Source: Branchiostoma floridae (lineage: Eukaryota > Chordata > Leptocardii > Amphioxiformes > Branchiostomatidae). From it: DNA of 64,000 nt. The translations under genes were made by a program, and so were the position numbers. Under the pieces are notes generated by a model. That model had not been told where the DNA came from. It searched no databases and was given only the letters and a program-made list of their open reading frames with translations. Shown here in pieces: positions 39,101 through 64,000 of the stretch. The stretch is taken from the NCBI RefSeq assembly GCF_000003815.2, contig NC_049984.1, positions 7,598,150 to 7,662,149 of the forward strand, written 5' to 3'. Within the stretch, counting starts at the first letter, position 1; the number at the start of each line of letters is the position of its first letter.

Positions 39101-41616
39101 GATTGATGTGGGTCCAAAATAAAGAAATCTTTATGGGGGTGCAATTTACCTCGTTTACAACATGTATACATTGAGTCACATTTACCTGGTGTTTGGGACG
39201 CACCCTAAATATTGGAAAGAGTGGCTAACTAATCATCAAAGACCGAACGGTGTCAAACATATAGATCTTGTGGCAATATCCTGGTAGTTATTCGGATGTG
39301 AGTGACTCATACCTTTGACTTTCGTTACTATGTTTTTTTCTGTACTCAGACAACCCAAAGTTACTACATGTCTTGTTGCCTTGTGCCATATACACGGGAT
39401 ACTAAAAGTTGCGTGAACAAACAACACACAAATTCGACTTGGTAGAAGGTAGCAGGGGGTTGATAACCTACTATTCGACTTACTGGCTGGCCTTGGACGG
39501 AACTCAAGTCGAAGTCATTTGCATATTGACAGGTTTTTGACCTGGCCAAAACATATCAACAGGATGTACATGTATATGTAATGGTGAAATACCTTAATAC
39601 AATATACTACACTTAACGTACTTCATTGCCAAATAAAACGAATTCTTATCCGACGAAGGGAAAGACAGAGATTTACAGACAACAAGGAAGCTTTTTCAAC
39701 CTCCTCGCAGACAACAAGTCGTTAGAAAATGTTTACCTTCAATTCAAACTTTAAAAAGACGTTCCATGTAGAGCTACATCTAGTCTGGGAAACAAAGTGT
39801 TGTTCAGCTCATTGTCGAGCCCACGGACACACCCGCGGACACACCCATTCTTTGGCAAGATTTCCCTCGGCCCTGTGATTGCCTTGACCTGTTTACTCAG
39901 CCTGTTTCCTTCCACACCTAAAAATCATGACAACCAAGAGTTTTGCCTATATCACACAGCATTACAAACTATCTGCCCTTCTGATGCTAAGAAAATATAT
40001 TGAGGCTAGTAAATTTATCTTAAAAATATTTTTAAAGAAAAATAATCAGGAATTACATTTGTCCCACAGTGTGCTACAGGTCGACATGACCTGATATTTT
40101 TGCCAAGCTTGCATTTTTTTTATATATCGCAAAAGCGTGTGACCTTTTCACCTCTATGAAAGTGTTTCATAAGTTGTTGTTCCTAAACACGTGATGTTTA
40201 CGCTGCCCGTTGGTCACCTGGTGGCGTGAACAGTTGTAAACAAACGTCTGTTTTTCAGCCCTAGCAAAGCTCAAACCGTCGACTCAACATCACGTGCCGC
40301 CACGCCAAATCACGTGAGATCAAGGATACAACCAAGTCGTCTTATCAGAGATTTGAACGACACGATTTTGCAGTTTATTGCAGTTTAGTACTCAACATAA
40401 ATAGATATTTTTTTTTACAAAATATAGTGCTTCAGATGAACCCTTCAACGTTTATGCCCCAGTCAATCACGACACCGTCTGGCAGAAAAAAAAATTAAGA
40501 AAGACAGAACGCCAATTTTCCTTACTTCAGGAATAAACCGACAATATCGTCTATGCCAAAATTCTAATTGTAAACTTTTATCTAATAACAACGGACTTCA
40601 TAACAACGGGTAACATATGACGTTACATGTACTAGAAACAGCATTATTCTCAAAGACATAAAAGGCATGTGTGCGTTTGAAAGACCCATTGGAAAACTGT
40701 GCTGAAGAGTGAAGACACTTGTGTAACGTGTGTCTCTATTTTGAGAGTTTGACGTGCCAATTATAGACGAAAGGTTAAGAATACCACAGGTAACATCGTT
40801 TAAAGAATGTTATATAAAGACTCCTCTGAGAGATTCTGAGTCCGGAGTCCAGAGTTGATGACCGGTCGATCGACCTCTCGTGTCAATAGAAAAGAGGACA
40901 GATATGTGCTGTGTCTTCCCGCCAAAACACGAGCCAATCAACAGCGTTGTTGGCGCGCAAAGTCCGCCACGTGTTCCCTGCGTGAACAAAAGTTACCATG
41001 TTGTTAAATGCATTATCGGTGCCTCTAATCACTGTCAGGCTAAACTTAGCGTCAGGGTATTTGTCTCTTCATGATAGATAAGTCACTTCTGCCAGTCCTT
41101 AGTCTAAGGTCTATCGACCTTCGGGAGCGGACAAAAGCGAACAAGGCTGGACAAGGTTACCTTCGCAGGCTTTTAGCAGGGCAGGTTTTTATGGGATGGG
41201 GGTGTTTCAGCGTTGGCTAAGGTTCTTTTTAAATGCAGGGAAAGGGAATTTGCCGTAAAAGGGAGTTTGCTGTGGAAGGTTATTAACTTTATTTAGAGTT
41301 ATTACCTCAGCGACAAAGTCCCTTTCCCGGCATTAGTTGATGCTTAAAATCGCGAAGTCCCTCGTTATTCGAGAGTAAGAACAGCACTGGTGTAAAACTA
41401 TCATTTTAAAGACAAGAAAACAAATATAACAAAGCGTTCTTTACCTATGGAAGTCGTTGAGCGATCTGTACACCTTTGGTCGTTCAGCAGTCGACCTCTT
41501 ACACATCAAAGCGCGACGGGTTCGCTGGGAACTTAGACCAGAAAGTTTACACATTATCTTCAATGATCCAGTTTAACCAAACATGGAAACTTTTATTCTC
41601 CTTTTCAGTTTACGAC
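36187..41616. other. Intergenic stretch between SLC17-like and vWA genes
   Basis: No convincing coding sequence was found. Contents include a decayed element end near 36350-36374, a single CRE palindrome at 37138-37145, and an imperfect inverted repeat at 38793-38857. Part of the left side is SLC17 3' UTR; I could not pick a polyadenylation signal. Part of the right side is the vWA 5' UTR and promoter. Confidence 0.45.
38793..38857. repeat. Imperfect inverted repeat
   Basis: tggtataccaaggaggttaa on the left pairs with ttaacccccttgt...tatacca on the right, with a bulge. It is probably a small foldback remnant. Confidence 0.4.
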
Positions 41617-43773
41617 ATGGCTCGCCTGAGGATGATGTACCTGTGTGTTTGTGTTTGCGTTATGACATCCCTGCTGGCGGACGCAGCTCCGATCCAGGGT
41701 CCAACCATCCAAGACGTCACCATCCAGGGTTCTACCATCAAGGAACCCACGGTCCAGGACCCGGTGAAGATGGACCTGTTGTTCATCGTGGACAGCAGTG
41801 ATGGCGTCGGACAGAGACAGTTCCACAGATTCAAACGGAGCATGAAGGTGAGGAGAGACAACGTGCTCTAACTTTCCCGTGGTCTAAACCTGATGTATAG
41901 TTTATACGTGCTAAGCATATGATAGATATAAATAAATAAATGAATGAATACATTTGTCCCTTTACTGTTTATTGATAAAACGAAAAAAGACTATTGACGT
42001 GCAACAATCAGAATTCTTAAGCTTAAGCTTTGACGAGAAAGACGCGATTTGTCTTAAAACTCCACTCTTGAACTCAATCTCAATGATTTCATACCATATC
42101 ACGTCATATATCGTATAATTAATCATATCTTATATTGATATTGATGATATATCATACAGAAAACTCAGCAATTTCTTAACCCTAAGTCACAATTTGCCAG
42201 AGGGTATTCTTCCAGAATAGAGACAATCTGAAATAAGCTAACGAATCACTCTCAACTATATGTTATGTTCCTCGGTATAATAATAGTATGACGTCTTTTT
42301 CAGACGACAGTGCGCAATTTCCCCGCCGCCATCGACAAGGACAACGTGCGGGTCGCCATGATCATGTTCTCAGACAAGGCCGAGACTCGCGTGTTCTTCC
42401 ATCTGTACGACATGTATGACAAGGAGGAGATAATAAACGCCATTGGAAACGCCAAATACACAGGTAAGAACCAAAAAAAAAAAAAGAACAACAGCACATG
42501 ATGACTACTGGTAGTGAGGAGCAGAAAGATTTGATTCTATTAAGGAAGTTGGCTTCTTTTATCCCTTCTCGGTTCAATTTGCTCCCTAACAGAACAAACA
42601 GACGAAGAAGTAACGTTAGCTATAATCTCCAAGCAGATCCTCCTATGATACGGTAGCGTAAGATGATTTTAGTATCCGATGCTGGCGAGGAGTGTAACCG
42701 TCCTAGGAGTGCGCATTGGCTTCCTCCGGTAGCTACCTACGGATCTGCTTGGACATTAGAGTATCTCGTCTTGTTCCCAAAATGAATCTCAAGAGCACTC
42801 TTAGGGTCAATTTCTGGTAATTTCTTTACATCGAGCTACTTTAACAAGTGTGGCAATTGTTTGTTTTCATCCCAGGGAATCCAGGCAGAATGATGGGCCA
42901 GGCTCTGGGTTTAGCCAAAGAAAAGGTTTTCCACCAGGAGCGGGGATCGCGGGAGGACGCGCACCAGCTCGTGTTCCTCATGACAACCGGGCCCAGTGAC
43001 GACCCCAAGGAGGTACAACACCAAGCAGCAGAACTGCTCAACAACGGTGAGAAAAATATTTTAGGTTCAACCCGAGGTTAAAACAATTGGTTTTAGTTTC
43101 TTGATGTTTCCCGTAGTGCAAACATATTGATCTTGCTGGTGGATTCTTCTTGCCATGCGCCATTGAGGGTTGAATGGAAACAACTATGAAGTACCTAACT
43201 ATGTTCGCATACTTGTTAATGTGGTCCTAATATGCCTTTAAATAGCTATATTAGATCTTTAACACAAAAATACACAAGAAGAAATTGATATTGTCAAGAA
43301 CAGTTACGCATAGGGCTGGGTATCGGTACAGCGTACCGGTATAAAACCGGTTTTCTTATTGGACCAGTCCAGAAAAACCGGACCTGAAAAAGTTAGGTGG
43401 ACCGGATGTTGGACCGATTAGAAAATCAACAGATGATTTTATCAGGCATTCACACGTTTTGGCGCTTGCAGGCGGAAGAAAATAACAAGAGTGAAGTAGA
43501 GTAGAGTTTTTAGTAATTTCTACCAAGTTTTACAGCCTATTAAAGGTAAAGTATTAGGTGCGAGTGGCTTTACAAAAGGCAATTACTAGGTGAAAACGTC
43601 CTGAATTTCCTCGAAAATGTTGCCTTCTTTTCATCATATCTTTTTTTCCGACAGGAGTGGAACTCTTTGCCACTGGGATAGCCATCGACTCACCCATTGA
43701 TAAAGAGGAGTTGCTGAAAATCGTGTCAGATCCGCCTGAAACCCACCTGTACATCCTGCAAGCCGGCCGTTGA
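41617..43773 (+). CDS. Secreted single von Willebrand factor A-domain protein with degenerate MIDAS
   Basis: Exons 41617-41847, 42304-42463, 42876-43046 and 43655-43773 join in phase to give 226 aa. Residues 1-24 form a signal peptide (Cys/Val-rich core ending ADAAP). Residues 25-50 are short TIQG/TIQD-type repeats, then one vWA domain runs to the C-terminus: MDLLFIVDSSD (strand 1), VRVAMIMFSDKAETRVFF, HQLVFLMTTGPSDD, VELFATGIAID and HLYILQAGR. The fold resembles matrilin- and collagen VI-type vWA domains. The metal-binding MIDAS is eroded: DxSxS reads DSSDG (59-63), the middle Thr is Arg (about 135), and the TDG Asp is Thr (168). It is likely an extracellular adhesion or matrix protein that does not bind ligand in the usual metal-dependent way; this function is inferred. 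An acceptor just before the start Met implies a 5' UTR exon upstream. Confidence 0.85.
42627..42754. mobile_element. MITE (ctccaagcagat family) in vWA intron 2
   Basis: It starts ctccaagcagatcctcctat and ends acggatctgcttggac, near-perfect inverted ends flanked by ataat and atta. It shares cggtagc.taagat, accgtcctaggagtgcg and the termini with the element at 16805-17068. Confidence 0.8.
43311..43432. repeat. Dispersed-repeat-like segment rich in accggt palindromes
   Basis: The segment starts at gggctgggtatcggtac and contains gtaccggtataaaaccggtt and repeated ggaccg/ggacc motifs. 'ggctgggtatcgg' resembles ends of hAT-type MITEs in animals, but the opposite end is not clear. Confidence 0.35.
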
Positions 43774-43951
43774 ACATCATCTTATGCCAGCACGCAGTTC
43801 GGACTGGGAACATGCTGGAACACGATGAAAGACAGCCGCACAATTGGTGGCTTTTGTACTGACCTACCACTGCCATGCTACATCCCCACTAGGCATTATT
43901 TCCAGCCTAACTGCCCTATCCATTCTGGAACCTTCTACAGTACAAGCCTAG

Positions 43952-44178
43952 GCCTCCTTCTCAGACTTCTGAAGTGGCAGGGTTTATGTTTTTTTGGGAG
44001 TGCTAATTTGCGATTTTCAACATGGGCTAAGGTTCTGTGCTGCAAAAGGGGAGTTTCCCAACTGGGTTCACTCATTTTCCTGGCATAGAGAATATTTTGA
44101 TAGCCCAAGTTGAAAATCACAAATCAGCACTCCCCCTGAATAATAAACTCCACCACTCCAGAAATCTGGGAAGGAGGC
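43952..44178. mobile_element. Foldback element in the vWA 3' UTR
   Basis: The arms gcctccttctcagacttctg (43952) and its inverted counterpart ending gggaaggaggc (44178) match at about 23 of 26 positions. The complementarity continues inward through ggagtgct(a/g)atttg(c/t)gatt and ttcaac.tgggct, so roughly 80 bp of each arm pair. An 11 bp direct repeat, ctacagtacaa, flanks it at 43935-43945 and 44181-44191 and looks like a target duplication. It lies between the vWA stop codon and the AATAAA. Confidence 0.75.
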
Positions 44179-44242
44179 GACTACAGTACAATGCTTGTGA
44201 CATTTTACCATGTAAGTAGATGTTTGAACCATCAATTGTATG

Positions 44243-44248
44243 AATAAA
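44243..44248 (+). terminator. Polyadenylation signal of the vWA gene
   Basis: AATAAA 470 bp after the vWA stop codon, just beyond the foldback element, followed by a T/G-richer stretch. Confidence 0.6.
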
Positions 44249-45117
44249 CCTCTGCTCGATCTGATGCATGTGCTATCACGTCTTCAGGGGTTGAGGAGGG
44301 AATTAAGGTCAGAAGTTCTTTACCTCTTCCAGCAAGTTTAATCTGTATACACCATTAAGGCTTACCAGTCCCTTGACCATACATCTAAATATAAAACCTG
44401 TTATATGTTTATCCCTTTCTTTTTTTTAAATCCCAAAATTGAAATGAAATTCTGTTATGTACATGTAGGCTAGCTGATACGTGTTACTATGTATATCACA
44501 GTTTTTACCAGTATTACAAGTATATTCATGTGGCATTCTAAGTCACATCACTATACACACGAAACATTACATGCACATTCCAATTTTTAATTTTTATATG
44601 GTTTGGATAAAAAGATACAGTATTATGCATATGCACATTCAAAGCTTTTTTGAGAGAGGTACAAAAGGTTAGTTAAAAAGGTATTACTATTAGAAATGCA
44701 CCTCTGACCAATTTTGAGCCGTTACTCTACCTTTTGAATGAAAGTTTTAACAACTAATGTTCAGTAATGTGATTGGCACATTTAATGTGCCAGAAAACAT
44801 AGTTAAAGATTGCCATAATAGTACATTTATCTTTCTGGAAATTGTATTGTTACTGAAGTTTGTATTTATCTGATACACATTACTTACTCAGTATATACTT
44901 TTCTACGCTTAAACTTATACCCATTTTTATACCATTCTTTTTATACATTAAACAGGCAAACGTGGCACAAAAATATGACTTATTTTCATTTTCTGTGTGA
45001 TGTGTAAATGTTAAATGGGCCCCAATTTTTTTTACAAAATTTCTTGTACAACACTGTGCACTGAATGGCATGTTGAAGAAAGGAGCACAAGCTTGCAGTT
45101 CTCAAATAGTGGAAAAA
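44249..45117. other. Short gap between convergent vWA and MBTPS1 3' ends
   Basis: About 870 bp of AT-rich sequence with no recognisable gene lie between the two oppositely oriented polyadenylation signals. Confidence 0.5.
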
Positions 45118-45123
45118 TTTATT
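45118..45123 (-). terminator. Candidate polyadenylation signal of MBTPS1
   Basis: AATAAA on the minus strand about 1.43 kb beyond the MBTPS1 stop codon, which would give a 3' UTR of that size. The open frames at 45412-45822 fall inside this UTR and are not genes. Confidence 0.5.
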
Positions 45124-46550
45124 CCATTGACTTGACATGACATAATGCTGTACAGATACCTGTATGACAGACCTCTGCAGACTTAAAAGCAGTCAGGTGA
45201 CAGAAGTGGCATCAATTGCATTATATTTTTGGTCTGTATCTAGATGCTTCCTGGTATCAGGTTTAAAAAGACAGTGAAACTAGAGCAAATGTTGCTGCAG
45301 AAATATTTCCTTGGTTAGATATTACTGTAAACAGTTGTTAAAAGTTCTCTGTGTGCCTGTCCAGCTTAGAGCCCAGTCACATTCTGATATGGATAATTTA
45401 ATGACAGCAAATTGAGTATGTTCATCATAGGACATTGTGCATGTGTCATATGTGTTGCTAATTACAGAGCAAGAGAAGAGATTGTACTATGGAGTATGAA
45501 CAGAAAATGTCGCCCTGCTAACAATCAGTTCTGTCTCAGCCTTGCTGAAAATTGTACGAGAAAAAAACAACACAAATTACCGAATATTGACAAATGCTGG
45601 AAGAAAATAAAGCCAGAGTATGAAGCAGCTTTAGTACAGCCGAAGTACAGCCGAAGTACAGCAAACTTGGTCCTAACCACATTTCTGTCTTTAAATAATA
45701 ATGGAAGAAATAACAATGAAGCCCTCTTAAGTAAGACTGCCAACTGTACAAGCTTTTATGCAGTGACCATTGCAAGCTACCATTCCCATGGGTATGTACA
45801 ATATTTACACAAAATTCTCTAGTTTTCTTAACAAAAATTTATCTCACAATTCTTGAACATAGAAGTATTTGCAACTTTCATGACTCAAGGAATTTTACAA
45901 GTTTGAAGGGATTGGGGAGGTAGTGACACATGTTTTTCCTTGGGAAAAAGTGTCTGTATGCTGGTTACTTCTACTTCTACAGGTAACTTCTACTCCTACA
46001 GGCAACTTCTACAAAGGAAATGAACCAGTCAAAAGAAAAAAATTAATACACCATGCAGATTATAACTTCAAGGAATATCTGGGAAAAAAGAACTTGTGAA
46101 TTTTGTTGGAGACGGAAAGAATTTTCATTGTTTTGGTTTCAGGCAAAAGCAGAAAAAATTTGGTAAGTTTTTGTTCATTAATGATGACACTAAGAAAACA
46201 AACATAGAGGGCTAACGTGAGGAACATTCAATGTTCAAATAATAATAAATAACATTCATACCTAAAAAAAGGCTTAAATAAAGTACCACTGATATCAAGA
46301 TCAGATATCAAATATTCAACCCAATGTTTGGACTTTAATAGCACACATGTACATATATCTGGACCAACACAGTTGAAATGTAGAGGCAGTATCTACCAGT
46401 ATATCATTTATTCTGTAGGTGTATGCTCCCGGGCAAAGAACAGCGAGTCAAAATAACAATAATACACGTCCTCAAATATAAACAGACCATAACCACAACC
46501 TTCCAAGCAATGTCTAAAAAACTAAAGCCTATGTACAAAATATGTTTACC

Positions 46551-63023
<16,473 letters not shown>

Positions 63024-64000
63024 CTACAGTCGAGAGGACAAACATACAACATGTTACGGACATCCTGATGCATGCGGCGGGCACGAGCGCCGACAGCTAT
63101 AGTAGGGGGCAGCTCCATGGGTCAGCCTGCTGCATTTGCCTTGACCTGGGCACAGAGAGAGGCTCGTTAGCACCTGCTGGCAGGGCAGGTCGCAGGCTTT
63201 CTGTGCCCCGGATTTGTGCCCTTTGAGCAGCAGCCTGTTGCATCACCACCTGCCAGCACTGGGCCTACCGAGGCCTGCCCCATGCATATTAAATCGCATA
63301 CATTATAGCCATTACGGCGATCAAAGGAAAATACATCAAAGTCTGCAAGTCTTTTAACCTCTGATTAGGACCTTTGGCTGTGCGCATATTAGGGAAAATT
63401 TGATTTTAATGGTGCGCGTGTGTGTTGGCTGGAAGTCATAACATGGGACTATTTTATCTAAATCTAGCATCATATTTCAAACTATAATATATTATGTGTG
63501 TATAGTCAAAACCTTTCCCTCTTGGAAGTCGTATGTACAATGTATGTCTACAGAATATAGGTCCATTGTATATGAAAACATGTAGCTACAGAGAGGAGTA
63601 ACAAAATCAAAACATACAAAATGTACAGTAAGAGACCTACATCTAAAAATAAAGAAAGCCTGCCACATCTACAGGTAGCTCTTTAACTGACTCCGTCAAG
63701 CTACATAATGATAACCATCCCACTAGGATCATTTTAGACCACGATTTCCCATCATCTTCTTTACAAATGTTTCTTTAATTAGGCTACATCACTAATACTA
63801 GTAATATGGAGACCACAAATGGCAGATTTCGGTTTGACACATTCAATAGGTGTGAAATACAGCTCATTAACTTTGCATAATGAAACTGTTCAGATGTAGA
63901 AACGTTGAACGCTGTAACAAACCAAAGCAACAGCATCCACCTTCTGCACCATCAATTCCAGCATCAAGGCTGGTAGCCCCACCAGGCTTCAGCTGGGAAC
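63024..64000 (-). other. MBTPS1 intron upstream of the first visible exon
   Basis: No further MBTPS1 exon is recognised up to the window edge; the preceding exon should lie beyond 64000. A GC-rich patch at 63050-63290 is seen, with nothing else notable. Confidence 0.6.

Noticed and set aside
45412-45822. 136-codon open frame on the plus strand
   Set aside because: It lies in the probable MBTPS1 3' UTR, has low-complexity Asn/Lys-rich sequence and no family resemblance.

Overview
The window looks like nuclear DNA of an invertebrate chordate, most probably a cephalochordate (amphioxus, Branchiostoma-like). The reasons are multi-exon animal genes with short introns and GT-AG junctions, proteins close to chordate families (RGK GTPase, NUDT19, SLC17 transporter, MBTPS1), a very high density of small foldback/TIR elements, tRNA-derived SINEs, and no vertebrate-type repeats. 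The species call is an inference. Gene models were built by joining open frames at GT-AG sites so that intron phases match and family motifs run on across junctions.

Layout. 1-2864: no gene, 3' flank. 2865-9513 (minus): complete four-exon RGK-type small GTPase (309 aa). 10.1-25.8 kb: a 15.7 kb stretch without a recognisable gene, holding several TIR elements, a LINE remnant, microsatellites, and most of a striking cluster of perfect CRE palindromes (TGACGTCA) that also covers the GTPase gene. 26375-29193 (minus): complete three-exon NUDT19-like Nudix hydrolase (365 aa). 29950-36186 (plus): complete ten-exon SLC17-family (sialin/VGLUT-like) transporter (528 aa), head-to-head with NUDT19 across about 750 bp. 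36.2-41.6 kb: no recognisable gene. 41617-43773 (plus): four-exon secreted protein with one degenerate von Willebrand factor A domain (226 aa). 46551-63023 (minus, 5' end beyond the window): 17 exons covering the C-terminal 662 residues of MBTPS1 (site-1 protease), including the catalytic serine, transmembrane segment and basic tail. The vWA gene and MBTPS1 converge tail to tail.

The genes do not form a pathway; this is an ordinary animal gene neighbourhood. The most notable features are paralogues that have lost family-defining residues (SLC17 TM4 charges, vWA MIDAS residues, RGK G3 motif), a tandem array in an MBTPS1 intron grown from an exon-spanning duplication with a relic exon and decoy splice acceptors, a foldback element in the vWA 3' UTR, and two foldback families that share a terminus. 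I found no undescribed multi-gene system, no CRISPR array and no prokaryotic or viral operon.
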